This document shows, piece by piece, positions 1 to 9,700 of a stretch of 48,904 nt of DNA. Within the stretch, counting starts at the first letter, position 1, and the number at the start of each line of letters is the position of its first letter. The notes under the pieces are model-generated. The model was not told the origin of the DNA, searched no databases, and saw nothing but the letters and a program-made list of their open reading frames with translations. The translations under genes and the position numbers were made by a program. The stretch comes from a virus: the IMG/VR virus record IMGVR_UViG_3300042898_000721, positions 1 through 48,904 of that record, one strand, 5' to 3'.

Positions 1-1
1 T

Positions 2-1312
2 CTGTCTATGCACAGTAGGGCGTTCTGCCTTAACGGTATGGGCACTGGCAAGACCAACAGCGCACTGTGGGCGTATGACTACATGCGTCGCACGAAGATC
101 GTAAACAAGGTACTCGTTGTGTGCCCGCTGTCGACGATGGAACGCACATGGGCTGACTCTGTGTTCAACACCTTTCCGCATCTCGATGCGGTAGTATTAC
201 ACGGAACACGCGACAAGCGTTTGAAGCTTCTCAAGGAAGACGTACACATCTACATCATCAACATCGACGGCCTTACTACGATCAAAGACGAACTTGCCAA
301 GCGACCAGACATTGATCTGATCGTCGTGGACGAGCTAGCCCTTGCGCGGAACTCAAGCACTGAGCGATGGAAGACATTGAATCTAATCTGCAACAAACAA
401 GGCAACCGCCGTGTCTGGGGTATGACAGGTTCCCCAACGCCTAATGCACCAACAGATGCGTGGGCGCAGTGCAAGCTCATAACACCCGACAACACCAGTG
501 TGCCTAAATACTTTGGTGCGTTTCGTGATCGTGTAATGCGGCAGTTGACACAGTTCAAGTGGGCAGCCAGACCCGAAGCTAACGATGTGATCTATCAGAT
601 GATGCAGCCGGCTATTCGGTTCTCACTTGACGATTGCACTGACTTGCCCGAGCAGATGTTTATCACCCGCGAGGTGGAGCTGACACCCGAGCAGAAGAAG
701 GCTTACAAGGACATGTTGTCCAAGCTAGCCACTGAGTATGCAGGCGGCCAGATTCTGGCTGTGAACGAAGCAATCAAGGCAAACAAGCTAATTCAGATCG
801 CCTGTGGTGTCGCATATGGGACAGACGGGACTGAGGTAGTGATCCCATCTAAGCCTAGAATGGATGTCTTGAAGGAAATCATCGAAGAATCTGAAGGCAA
901 GGTGATTGTGTTCGTGCCACTGACTGGGGCCCTTGAGAGCGTAGCGACAGAGCTGCGTAAGGATTGGTCAGTAGAAGTCGTACATGGCGGCACTAGCAAG
1001 TCACAACGCGATCAGATTTTTTCTGACTTCCAACGAGGGTTTGACCCGAGAGTATTAGTGGCAAATGCGGCTACCATGTCACACGGGCTAACGCTAACAG
1101 CGGCAACTACCATCGTATGGTACGCACCGGTGCATAGCAATGAGATTTACGAACAGGCTTGCGCTAGGGTTAGACGCCCCGGCCAAACCAAAACCACTGT
1201 GATTGTGCATATCGCAGGCACAGACGTCGAAAGGCGTGTGTACAAGAGGCTACAAGACAAGCAGTCAATGCAAGGCATCTTGCTTGACATGATGAAAGAA
1301 CAACCTGAATAG
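2..1312 (+). CDS. SNF2-family DNA helicase, 5' end outside the window
   Basis: Superfamily 2 helicase of the SNF2 type, probably acting with the primase-helicase in phage DNA replication or recombination. Numbering from the first Met in the window (base 8), motif I is GMGTGKT (residues 10-16), motif II is VVDEL with D108 and E109, a GMTGSPTP motif III follows, motif V is ATMSHGLTLT, and motif VI is ARVRRPGQTK near the C-terminus, which is the SNF2 form. The frame is open to the window edge. The Met at base 8 lies only nine residues before the Walker A loop, too close for an intact N-terminus that normally carries the Q motif, so the true start is upstream. No SD precedes base 8. It is the first gene of the rightward replication block. 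The helicase class is certain; the exact role is inferred. Confidence 0.9.
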   Translation: MSMHSRAFCLNGMGTGKTNSALWAYDYMRRTKIVNKVLVVCPLSTMERTWADSVFNTFPHLDAVVLHGTRDKRLKLLKEDVHIYIINIDGLTTIKDELAKRPDIDLIVVDELALARNSSTERWKTLNLICNKQGNRRVWGMTGSPTPNAPTDAWAQCKLITPDNTSVPKYFGAFRDRVMRQLTQFKWAARPEANDVIYQMMQPAIRFSLDDCTDLPEQMFITREVELTPEQKKAYKDMLSKLATEYAGGQILAVNEAIKANKLIQIACGVAYGTDGTEVVIPSKPRMDVLKEIIEESEGKVIVFVPLTGALESVATELRKDWSVEVVHGGTSKSQRDQIFSDFQRGFDPRVLVANAATMSHGLTLTAATTIVWYAPVHSNEIYEQACARVRRPGQTKTTVIVHIAGTDVERRVYKRLQDKQSMQGILLDMMKEQPE

Positions 1313-1370
1313 GAGGCGCTATCGATTACCGAAACCTTACCCCAATCAACCACAAACAAAAGGATACAAA

Positions 1371-1754
1371 ATGAAACTCTCAGACGCAGTGAGCCTGTAC
1401 ATAAAGATGCGGGACAAGAAAGCGCAGATGAAAGCGGAGTTCGATGCCAGTGTCGCACCACTGAACGAGAAGATGGAAAAGCTAGAAGCCAAACTTCTGG
1501 ACGTCTTCAACAAGACCGGCATGGACTCCGTCAAGACAGAATTTGGAACGGCGTATACCACGACTCGTGTTACAGCAAGCGTGGCAGATCGAGATATTTT
1601 TATGACTCACGTCAGAGAAAATGACGACTGGGCGCTGCTTGAAGTTCGAGCATCCAAATCTGCGGTAGAACAGTACCGCGAAAACAACAACGACTTACCC
1701 CCGGGTATATCTATGCGTGAAGAACGTGTAGTAAATGTCCGTCGTTCGTCGTAA
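1371..1754 (+). CDS. Coiled-coil phage protein, possibly Gp157/nuclease-inhibitor-like
   Basis: 127 residues. The first half is a charged helix with heptad-like spacing (residues 5-50). A short beta-type segment follows with the phrase VKTEFGTAYTTTRVT, then a mixed C-terminal half. This arrangement (helical coiled coil, then 'V-K-T-x-x-G-T' strand) is common in phage early proteins related to Gp157 and other recombination accessory proteins. I cannot assign a biochemical role from sequence alone. The start is supported by AAAGGATACAAAATG, with AAGGA about six bases upstream of ATG. It lies between the helicase and the SSB-like gene, so a replication or recombination accessory role is the natural inference. 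Confidence 0.6.
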   Translation: MKLSDAVSLYIKMRDKKAQMKAEFDASVAPLNEKMEKLEAKLLDVFNKTGMDSVKTEFGTAYTTTRVTASVADRDIFMTHVRENDDWALLEVRASKSAVEQYRENNNDLPPGISMREERVVNVRRSS

Positions 1755-1782
1755 ACTCTTTCCCCCAACCACAGAAAATATC

Positions 1783-2691
1783 ATGAATATTATTCCATTT
1801 GACTCCGGCTCCGGCTTGCCATCATTCCTGAAAAAAGTTGACGTAGCCACGCTGAACGCTGACTTGACAGCTCACGCTGGCGGCGGATTCCCAGTGATCT
1901 CCATCAAAGGCAAAGTGTTTGCAGTCGTTCGCGACGGTGAGCGCGAGTTGCAGATGAACCCTAAAGACCCCGACAGTGCAGCAACTAGCCTGAACGTGGT
2001 GTTGTTAAAAGTCAACAAGGGTACATCCAAGGTGTTCTACCTCAAGGGATACGACAAAGACACAAGCGAAGGTCAAAAGCCTGACTGCTACTCCAACGAC
2101 GGCATCGAGCCCGCAGCCGATGCACAGAACAAGCAAGCCAAGAAGTGCGCAACCTGTGCCCACAACCAGTGGGGCTCTCGTATCAGCGAGCGCGGTGCTA
2201 CCAAGGGTAAGGCATGTTCCGATGCAGTTCGCATGGCTGTAGCCCCCGCTGGCCAGCTTAATGACGCTATGCTGTTGCGTATCCCCCCTGCATCCATCAA
2301 GGCACTGGGTGAGTACGGTCAGATGTTGGCTAAGCGCGGTGTTGGTTACAACATGGTCGTTACTAAAGTTGGCTTTGACTTGCAAGCTGAATCTCCCAAG
2401 CTGACATTTGCTCCAGTTGGTTTGCTTGACGACGACGGCTTCGCTGAAGTTCAAGAGATTATTCAGTCAGACATTGTTGCTAGCATCCTCGGTAGTAACC
2501 CCATTGCTGGCGAGTTTACCCCTGCTCTAGAAGTAGAGGAAGCTCCCGCCCCTAAAGCTGCACCTAAGGAAGAAGCGCCTGCGCCCAAACCTGAAGTGAA
2601 AGCCAAACCCGCCGCTAAAGCCAAGCCTGCTCCCGCTCCAGTTGAGGACGATCTCGAACTCGATCTCGACGGTATCAGCTTTGACGACTAA
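1783..2691 (+). CDS. Putative phage single-stranded DNA-binding protein with acidic tail
   Basis: 302 residues from the chosen start. A start 48 bases further upstream exists, but it would overlap the previous gene by 20 bases, and MNIIPFDSGSGLPSF is a more natural N-terminus. A compact N-terminal region includes a CATC motif (about residues 122-125) and one further Cys downstream, which could bind a metal. A low-complexity Pro/Ala/Lys/Glu linker follows (about residues 243-285), then a strongly acidic tail ending DDLELDLDGISFDD. A globular domain, flexible linker and acidic aromatic-ended tail is the plan of bacterial SSB and T7 gp2.5, where the tail recruits replication partners. Its place between helicase and primase fits. 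No OB-fold can be proven by eye, so the SSB call is inference. Confidence 0.5.
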   Translation: MNIIPFDSGSGLPSFLKKVDVATLNADLTAHAGGGFPVISIKGKVFAVVRDGERELQMNPKDPDSAATSLNVVLLKVNKGTSKVFYLKGYDKDTSEGQKPDCYSNDGIEPAADAQNKQAKKCATCAHNQWGSRISERGATKGKACSDAVRMAVAPAGQLNDAMLLRIPPASIKALGEYGQMLAKRGVGYNMVVTKVGFDLQAESPKLTFAPVGLLDDDGFAEVQEIIQSDIVASILGSNPIAGEFTPALEVEEAPAPKAAPKEEAPAPKPEVKAKPAAKAKPAPAPVEDDLELDLDGISFDD

Positions 2692-2701
2692 GCAACTCAA
2701 C

Positions 2702-2715
2702 GGGGCTTCGGCCCC
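2702..2715 (+). terminator. Hairpin with UUCG loop after the SSB-like gene
   Basis: GGGGC-TTCG-GCCCC is a perfect 5-bp G/C stem closed by the very stable UUCG tetraloop, eleven bases after the stop codon. No run of T follows, so it is more likely an mRNA-stabilising or attenuating hairpin than a full intrinsic terminator. Confidence 0.5.
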
Positions 2716-2742
2716 AACTACTTCAACTCTTTAGGAAATTAA

Positions 2743-2958
2743 ATGAACTACTCAATCAAACTCGAAATGAACCTTGACGCCAACGCTTTGCAAGTGTTGC
2801 TCCGTACCTTAGACGCCGGCCCACATGGTCTGATGCGCGGCATGATCGACAACATCATTCAACAAGCACAAGCTCAAGAGCAAGAAGCCCGTGCTGCTGC
2901 CGAAGCTGCGCCTACTGACGTGGTTGACGGCATGCCTGTCACTCCCTTACCCAACTAA
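2743..2958 (+). CDS. Small helical hypothetical protein
   Basis: 71 residues, not recognised. An N-terminal strand-like segment (SIKLEMNLDA) is followed by a helix and an Ala/Gln/Glu-rich helix (residues 38-57). The start is supported by TTTAGGAAATTAAATG. It is flanked upstream by a UUCG hairpin and downstream by a good terminator, so it may be expressed as the last gene of a short transcript, separately from the primase-helicase. No Cys, membrane segment or catalytic motif is visible. Confidence 0.6.
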   Translation: MNYSIKLEMNLDANALQVLLRTLDAGPHGLMRGMIDNIIQQAQAQEQEARAAAEAAPTDVVDGMPVTPLPN

Positions 2959-2980
2959 ACGACGATTGATTCAATCGGGA

Positions 2981-3008
2981 AGCCCGTGCGCGGGCTTTCT
3001 TTCGTTTA
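2981..3008 (+). terminator. Intrinsic terminator before the primase-helicase gene
   Basis: AGCCCG-TGCG-CGGGCT is a 6-bp stem with a 4-base loop, followed by TTCTTTCGTTT. It lies 22 bases after the stop of the preceding small gene and 47 bases before the primase-helicase start. Confidence 0.75.
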
Positions 3009-3054
3009 ACTGGAGTAGTCATGAGTTGCAAAAATACAACAGCAGGAGATCACC

Positions 3055-6000
3055 ATGGATGCCCTTGAGTTCCTCCGAACAATCCTGCCCGAATACGGCA
3101 TCCACTACTTGACGCTTTTCACAAAAGAGGTCAACCCAAAGACAAACAAGTCTTACACCTACCACAAGTTTTACCTAAGCCTAGAAGAGATGGCAGAGGC
3201 CATCCCACACTGGGAGAACGACCCTAAGTTTGTGGCGACGTACCATGCCTGCGCATCGTACCTAAAACCTTACATCGAAGTTGAGAGGGACGGCGAGACT
3301 CGTAAGAAGTACCGCGTCGAAGAGAACTGGGATCGTGCCAAATCTTTTTGGATTGACATTGATTGCGGTCAGAAGAAGCACGACGCCGGTCAGGGCTACC
3401 TGACACAAATGGATGGCGTCAAAGCCATTGCTGCATTTGCCAAGAAGGTGGGCTTGCCCCGCCCTATGATCGTGGACTCCGGTAACGGTATCCATGCCTA
3501 CTGGCCCCTGACGAAAGATATCAGCCACACTAAGTGGGTCATGGTTGCTAAGTGGCTTAAGTCATGCCTAGCGCACGAGAAAGTCCTAGCAGATTCGTCA
3601 CGCACTGCTGATTTTGCAAGCATCTTGCGCCCTGTTGGGTCAGCAAACCGTAAGGGTGAACCTAAAGAAATTAAGGTTCGTTCTACATGCGAGCCTGTTG
3701 AACCGGCAGAATTTGCCCAAGCACTACAGACTTTTGTGTCTGCCAACGACGTCAAGCTCATCAAGGAGTCTGTCAAAAGGACTTACAACGCCGATCTGAA
3801 TTCCGATCTGACAGCGCACCTGACTACGTATCCTGACGTACCTGTGGATGCCAACGAGATGGCCGGTAAATGCCTTCAGGCAGCCGCTATGCGTGACTCT
3901 AAGGGTGACGTAGGGTACGAGCCTTGGCGTGGTGTCATCGGCTTGCTTAAGTACTGTGAGAACGGTGAGACGCTGGCCGAAGAATGGAGCGCTGATCGCG
4001 AAGCCACTGGGCACGATCAGATTGACTGGCAGAACAAGTACAACACATGGGAAGCCGGCCCAACGACCTGCGCGTTCTTTGAGCAGCACAACAGCCCGGG
4101 CTGTGTAGGCTGTGAGTTCAAAGGCAAGGTCAATACACCATTGGTTCTAGGTAGGGTAATCCCTATAGTAGAAGAATCTACCGCCGAAGTTGTTACTGAA
4201 GAAGGCGTAGTTGAGGAAGCTGTCATACCCGCTCTGCCATATGGCTATGTGTGGGATGGTAAATTGCTTAGCCGCCTATTGCCAGACAAGGAGGGGGTGT
4301 TACAACCCTTGCCCTTTTGCGAGAACTTGTTCTACCCGACCAGCCGTATTCGTAGCGAAGATGGTACGTTCAGGTACGGCATAAGATTCCACTTGCCCGA
4401 CAAACGCATTCGTGACTTTGACATCTTAGGTGAAGCCGTTGCTTCGTCGACAGACCTACTACGGGCTTTGGCTCGGTATGAGTTGACTAAGAGTAACCAT
4501 AAAAACGCAGGAGATCACATGTCCGCATATCTGCTTGACCAGTTGCAAGCACTAAAGCGACGTATCGCTGAGACCAACACACTTACAACCTACGGCTGGC
4601 GGGACGAACACAAAGCGTTCTTGCTTGGCGACAAGTTGTTTACTAAGGGGGCTGAGCCGGCTGAGGTACTGATTGGCGGTAACGCTAAGGCTAAATTTAA
4701 TACGTTTGCACCTAACAAGGGATCGATTGAAGGCTACGCTGAAGCTCTGAACTTTCTGTACAACCGAGAAGGCGCAACGCATTGGCAATACACCATCTGC
4801 GCAGGCTGGGGTTCACTCCTAGCGCATCACTGCGAAGACCTCTACAAGGGTTTGATCTTGGCTTTGCAAGGCGGTGACACTGCTCGTGGTAAGACTACAG
4901 TCTGCCATGCTGCACTTGCTGCGTTTGGCAATCCCGAGAAGCTGACTCTAAGTTCCAAGGACGGCTTTACAACGAACGCTCTGTGGGCAACGCTTGGTGT
5001 GTTTAACAACATTCCTGTGCTTGCTGACGAGATGACAAGTGTCGACCCTGCGACCTTCAGTGATGTGGCTTATGGCGTGTCCAACGGCAAAGAAAAAATC
5101 CGCATGACTTCCAAGAGCGGCAGTGTTGTGTTTGCTAATTCAGCTGAATGGCGACTCAACTTGTATGTCACTGGCAACAAAGACTTCCACGGTACACTGG
5201 CTGCTCACCAAGCCAACTCACAGGCAGAAGCTGTCCGTCTAATCCAAGTCAATATCGATCGATACCCTCCGTTGATATTGGCTGACCGGTCTTTGTTCCC
5301 CGCAGGTAAGGACGGCGACACCGCATGGAACGCTGCATCTGCACTGGTGGCCGCCGAGCACATCAAACAAATGACGCAGAACAGTGGCCATGCCGGCGCT
5401 GCCATCATCAAGTACATCTTGGACAATGAAGCTTCCGTGGCTAAGGCAATGTCGGACATGATTACCCGCTTCACGCAGGTTCTTCCAAGCCCCAAGTACC
5501 GGTTCTATCGTGCTCATAGCGCATGTACGATCGTTGCTGCTCAGATTGCCAAGAAGTTAGGCATCATCGAGTTTGACGTCAAAGAGCTGTATGCATTTAC
5601 AGTTAACTTGATTGTTGAACTGGCAGACTCAGTCATGGAAACGAATGCCATCTCGTCAGACGATGCGTTCTCTCGTATGGTCAGTCACCTAGGCCCACGA
5701 ATTATTGTCACTAGCGAGTACCGCGATAAGCGCGATGGTAGGGGCCCAGAGAGCCCACGCACTCGGATCATGGGTGATGTGGCAGGACGGTATGTGATCG
5801 GCACCACAAGCCAAAAAGAGCATGCGGGTCATCTGATGTTGTCGCAGAAAGAAGTACGCGACTGGTGTATGAAGAACCGACTAGACTACCCCGCGATGAT
5901 GACTGCCTTGCAGAAGGAGGGCGCACTATTGAAGCAGGGTGAGAAGTTCACACTGACACGCGGTACTGACTACCCGATGGTGCAACAGCGCTGCATTATT

Positions 6001-6093
6001 GTGGACACACTGAAGCTTGACAAGGACTCAGTAGCCCCTGCATTAACCCTAGTCTCTAATCAGTTTGACGGAGATGCTGTAGGGGATGTATGA
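3055..6093 (+). CDS. Primase-helicase: AEP-like primase fused to DUF927-type ATPase
   Basis: 1012-residue replication protein that should unwind the fork and lay primers. The N-terminal part looks like an archaeo-eukaryotic primase (AEP/PrimPol) domain. WIDID gives the metal-binding acids D101 and D103, SGNGIHAYW gives H147 of the second motif, and a conserved ILRPVGSANRKG segment follows. A Cys/His-containing segment near residues 338-355 (TCAFFEQHNSPGC.GC) may be a zinc site like those of PriCT-type regions. The C-terminal half is a P-loop ATPase of the DUF927 kind, with Walker A GGDTARGKTT (K613) and Walker B VLADE (D658, E659). The start has a clear AGGAG upstream. A strong terminator follows. 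No DNA polymerase gene lies in the window, so polymerase is either outside it or supplied by the host. Confidence 0.88.
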   Translation: MDALEFLRTILPEYGIHYLTLFTKEVNPKTNKSYTYHKFYLSLEEMAEAIPHWENDPKFVATYHACASYLKPYIEVERDGETRKKYRVEENWDRAKSFWIDIDCGQKKHDAGQGYLTQMDGVKAIAAFAKKVGLPRPMIVDSGNGIHAYWPLTKDISHTKWVMVAKWLKSCLAHEKVLADSSRTADFASILRPVGSANRKGEPKEIKVRSTCEPVEPAEFAQALQTFVSANDVKLIKESVKRTYNADLNSDLTAHLTTYPDVPVDANEMAGKCLQAAAMRDSKGDVGYEPWRGVIGLLKYCENGETLAEEWSADREATGHDQIDWQNKYNTWEAGPTTCAFFEQHNSPGCVGCEFKGKVNTPLVLGRVIPIVEESTAEVVTEEGVVEEAVIPALPYGYVWDGKLLSRLLPDKEGVLQPLPFCENLFYPTSRIRSEDGTFRYGIRFHLPDKRIRDFDILGEAVASSTDLLRALARYELTKSNHKNAGDHMSAYLLDQLQALKRRIAETNTLTTYGWRDEHKAFLLGDKLFTKGAEPAEVLIGGNAKAKFNTFAPNKGSIEGYAEALNFLYNREGATHWQYTICAGWGSLLAHHCEDLYKGLILALQGGDTARGKTTVCHAALAAFGNPEKLTLSSKDGFTTNALWATLGVFNNIPVLADEMTSVDPATFSDVAYGVSNGKEKIRMTSKSGSVVFANSAEWRLNLYVTGNKDFHGTLAAHQANSQAEAVRLIQVNIDRYPPLILADRSLFPAGKDGDTAWNAASALVAAEHIKQMTQNSGHAGAAIIKYILDNEASVAKAMSDMITRFTQVLPSPKYRFYRAHSACTIVAAQIAKKLGIIEFDVKELYAFTVNLIVELADSVMETNAISSDDAFSRMVSHLGPRIIVTSEYRDKRDGRGPESPRTRIMGDVAGRYVIGTTSQKEHAGHLMLSQKEVRDWCMKNRLDYPAMMTALQKEGALLKQGEKFTLTRGTDYPMVQQRCIIVDTLKLDKDSVAPALTLVSNQFDGDAVGDV

Positions 6094-6144
6094 TCGCCAC
6101 GCTGGTTGCCATGACTAGCTCCTTTTCGTGGTTGAAAAGAGTAA

Positions 6145-6173
6145 CCCCCGGCGTAAAAACCGGGGGTTTTTTT
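6145..6173 (+). terminator. Strong terminator between convergent gene blocks
   Basis: CCCCCGG-CGTAAAAA-CCGGGGG followed by TTTTTTT: a 7-bp G/C stem and a perfect T tract on the + strand, ending the replication block. The T tract overlaps the stop codon of the leftward gene at 6172. On the - strand the stem is preceded by A's and followed only by TTACTC, so leftward termination would be weaker. Confidence 0.92.
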
Positions 6174-6324
6174 ACTTGCGCTTCGCAGTCTTTGCAGACT
6201 TGATAAAGTCAGCTTTCGTGGGAGCGCCTTTACTGCCTACCTTACGCATCTTTTCACCGGAGCCATTCTTAATGCGCTCCTGCTTTGCGTTGATGTTGGC
6301 ATAGAGGCCGGGCTTGGTAGCCAT
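6172..6324 (-). CDS. Small basic phage protein (50 aa)
   Basis: 50 residues, reading MATKPGLYANINAKQ and ending SAKTAKRK. The type 'GLYANI.AK..RI..GSGEKMRK.GSKGAPT...F..SAKTAK' recurs in many phage genomes beside structural genes, always tiny and lysine-rich; its function is not known. The gene is the last of the leftward structural block. Its start lies 3 bases after the stop of the next gene upstream, and its stop codon sits inside the T tract of the terminator. The strong net positive charge suggests nucleic-acid contact, which is inference. Confidence 0.75.
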   Translation of the reverse strand: MATKPGLYANINAKQERIKNGSGEKMRKVGSKGAPTKADFIKSAKTAKRK

Positions 6325-6326
6325 GC

Positions 6327-6518
6327 TTATTTACCTTTAGCCATGCATTTGCCAGCGGCTTTGCACTTGGCAGGCATCTTACAGCCGGGGCAGGGCTTGA
6401 ATGAAGTGGACTTCTTGCCTTCGGCTTTTTCCATCTTCATGTACATCTTCTTAGAGCCAGCGGCTTTCATTTCCTTGGCTTCCTCTTTCTTCGACTCTTT
6501 ACCTTTAAAGGGCATCAT
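6327..6518 (-). CDS. Lysine- and cysteine-rich small protein (63 aa)
   Basis: 63 residues, about one third Lys. The N-terminal half is a Lys/Glu/Met-rich helix. The C-terminal third has four Cys in the pattern CPGCKMPAKCKAAGKC, which could bind one zinc ion. The ATG has GGAGG five bases upstream (a second ATG follows at once). It belongs to a set of three consecutive lysine-rich small genes behind the giant virion protein. The role is unknown; a histone-like or DNA-condensing role is one possibility that the sequence does not prove. Confidence 0.72.
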   Translation of the reverse strand: MMPFKGKESKKEEAKEMKAAGSKKMYMKMEKAEGKKSTSFKPCPGCKMPAKCKAAGKCMAKGK

Positions 6519-6535
6519 AATAACCTCCAGTTAAA

Positions 6536-6790
6536 TTAACAGTTCCAAGCGCGTAACGATTTATTGATGCGGGAGTTCGGGTCTTTAGCCGTCTTCTCGC
6601 TAGTCAATTTCTTTTTCATGCCTTCCATGCGGGCACAGAATGAATCTCGACGTGGGCCGCCCTCGGGCTGTGGAGCCTTCAGGCCCGGCTTGCCGGGGTT
6701 TGCTTTATTGTAAGAGGCACGCCCCTTGGCGTTCAAGCCGCCCTTTTCGGACTTTCCCTCTTTACGTTGCCATGCAGGTGTCTTAGCCAT
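6536..6790 (-). CDS. DUF6321-like small basic phage protein
   Basis: 84 residues, beginning MAKTPAWQRKEGKSEKGGL and containing GRASYNKA and PRRDSFCARM. This is the pattern of the short phage/bacterial family I know as DUF6321 ('KTPAWQRKEGKNPKGGLNAKGRASYN'), whose function is not established. Highly basic. Ten bases separate it from the giant internal virion protein gene upstream, so the two are almost certainly co-transcribed. Confidence 0.75.
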   Translation of the reverse strand: MAKTPAWQRKEGKSEKGGLNAKGRASYNKANPGKPGLKAPQPEGGPRRDSFCARMEGMKKKLTSEKTAKDPNSRINKSLRAWNC

Positions 6791-6799
6791 AACTTTCCT

Positions 6800-9700
6800 T
6801 TAAGAAACTGAGCTTACTTGCTCAACAAACCTACGATTTGATTTTGTGGTTTCTACACCACCAACCACGCCACGTTCACGCTTTCGTGCTTCCGCCGGTA
6901 CTCGCAACAACTCAGACAGCGGTTGACGCTTATAGCCGTTCTTTGCTCTGGAATCCTGCAACTCTTGCCAACTGGTACGCGCATCAGCCATTGCCGCAGC
7001 ATCGCTTTGGCGAGATGCTTTCAAATACGAGCTCTTAATTTCACCTGCACGCTGCGAGTAAAACTTATCAAACTCTGCAACAACTTTCTGCGTATATTGT
7101 CTGTCAGTAATGGTCGTTGTGGGAAGACCAACAGCTTGGAAAGCAGTGTCAATCAGGCTGATATCTTCAGGCTTGAGTACCAAGTCTCCATTGCGCATCG
7201 TAATGCCTTCAGCGCCGAAGCGATAACCCTTCATCAGATTGGCAATACCATTTGGCAACGCCAACTCTAAGCCCTTGTAGTATTCACCCTTGGACATCAT
7301 GCCAAGCGCGTCGACAAACTTCAGTCCCAAACCGACTGACGGGCCCATCATCCCCACAATCATCTGAGCTGCATCTGCACGCGAAGTTAAGTTGAACTCC
7401 ACAAACGGGCCGAATGGCGACGCCACGTTTTCCATTGCCAGACGCTTACCAATAGACTCCAAGCCAAGTGCGGCGGGCACACCACGAAGGAGTAAGTCAG
7501 CCACAGCGCCGTCACCGATCATGCGACGTAGTTTGTACTCATAGTCATCGGGTTCATCTTCATCACCAAACACGCTAGACAAGATGCTTGCAGCTTGAGA
7601 CACAAACGGTACACCCAACGCACCGCCAAGCACAGCCATGTGTGCAGTAATGTACTTCAATGAGGCACGAGCGATAGCACGCTCTTCTGCACTGGCACCT
7701 TTGAATGAGGTGTGGATCAGCTTAGCCAACATGGACAACTGAATGATCTGGAAGCGTTTGAATTGCAACAAGACCTTAGCACCGCCGCTTTGCATGACGC
7801 GAGGCGTATTGAATCCATCGTAGTTACCATGGCTGTTAGACACTACGTCGGCGGCAAACTTAACGCCATCCGCGCCGGGAGCGTTTTTGTAAAGGTCAAC
7901 ATATCCGCGGTAAGCAGCAATGGCAGCTGTAGCACGGTTGATTGCTTCAATGCGTGCGTTGACATTTTGCAGCTTGAACATCGCTTTGCCGAGAGGGCCT
8001 TTGTCATCTATACGCGCCGTAGCATCTGCATCAACACCAATATCGATCTTGCCCATGCGAACCAGTTCTGTGAGCATAAACCGGACATCGGCAGGAGCTT
8101 TGTCAAAGTCAATGCGGTCAGAAACACCCAGTCCTGATACAAGGTCAGACATGTCACCGTAGGCACGCTTGATCGCACTGGCGGAACGGGCATAACCGAG
8201 ACGACCCGCCATGTATGGCAAAGACAACACGGAAGTCTGAAGCGCCTGCTGGAGGTAGTACGCAGGGCTAGTCGACAAATGCCACAGAGTGGACATACGC
8301 AACATGTTTTGCGCCAAGACGCTAGGCTGAGAATACTCCATGCTGTCCGCGTACCGTGTGTACAGTTCGTTGTACAGAGGCATCGCCTCTTTGCGGTTGT
8401 TGCGAGCCTGATTGCGCATGGTTTCTAGCGCGTCGTTTATAGCGTCGCCATGTTCCATGTTAGCTAAGAAGTGTGCATCAGCACGACCGCTTGTAGCCAA
8501 GTTGCGCATCATGTTCTTATCAGCACCGGAGACATTTTTACGCTCTAGTTCGGAACGACGAGCACTGGCTTCAGCCACGGTCATCAGGTACAGATCAGAA
8601 ATCGCTTTGTCCAACTTGGTATCAGTGGATTCTGATTGACGGTTTGCCAAGTTGCGCAGACGAGCCACAGCCATGTGAACATCAGAACCGCCAGCGTAAG
8701 AAGCACTAGCTTCCTTGATACCAGCGTCCTCGGGTTGAATGTCATACTGCCCCGTAGCTTGCAGGTCTGCAGCAATGCTGTCGGCCTCGCCTTGTGTTTC
8801 AGCAAACTGAACTACATAGTGCAGCGGATTGGAGACGTTGTCCTGCAGCCAGTTTTTAGCTTGCTGTGCGTCACCAGTGATAGAGTCAGCGCCAACGCGG
8901 GCTTCTGTACCCTTGGCAGCTTCTTCATACGCAATGAACTCTTTGGACTTGGCAACCACGACGTAATCGCCATAGCGACCGAGGTAGGCGTATGGCTCCG
9001 ACACCTCTACGTTGCGCAGTCTAGTCATGCGACGGAGCATCTGCGCTTTCTCTTTGGCAAGACTTTGCAGCATGTCAAGGTCATTGCCAGCGGCTTTCTC
9101 GCGAGCCTCAAACTCACGGTTTACCGCACTCTCAGCAGCTTTCTGTTTGAGTCGTAGGGCTTCGTAGCCGTGGCGGAACACGTCTTTAATCACCTTCTGA
9201 GCAGCCGGCGGGAATGCCTTGAAGCGCTCTTCCAAGTCGGGATCAGTTTCAAACAGCGTAGTGCCGATTTGTTGCTCGCCGGGATAGTAGCCCCACTTCT
9301 TTTGGACAGTAGAGTCTTGGATGTATTCGTTGACACTGCCCTTACCGACTCCCTTGAGGTTCTCTGGCAGTTTCTCAAACTCGCCCAAAATGTCTTCGAT
9401 TCGACGCTCAAACTCTAAGCGGGTACCTTGACGCTCGTACTGGGCTTGCAAATATTTAGCCGCAGAGGGCATGTACTTTGTAGCCAAGCCAATCACATCT
9501 TCTGTAATTGCAGACGCATACAAACCGCGTTTAGCCAGAGTGGAAATATTCGTCCACTGCTCACGAGCGGACTTCTGCAGTGGCTTGGGAAGTTTGTCGA
9601 TGGTGCGTTGGACTACGCTTTGGCTTGGTCTGCCGATGCGGAGAATGGCTGGAGTGATCCTCTGGGTTCCACGATCGGCTTGGGCTTGCGGGCCTGCTGC

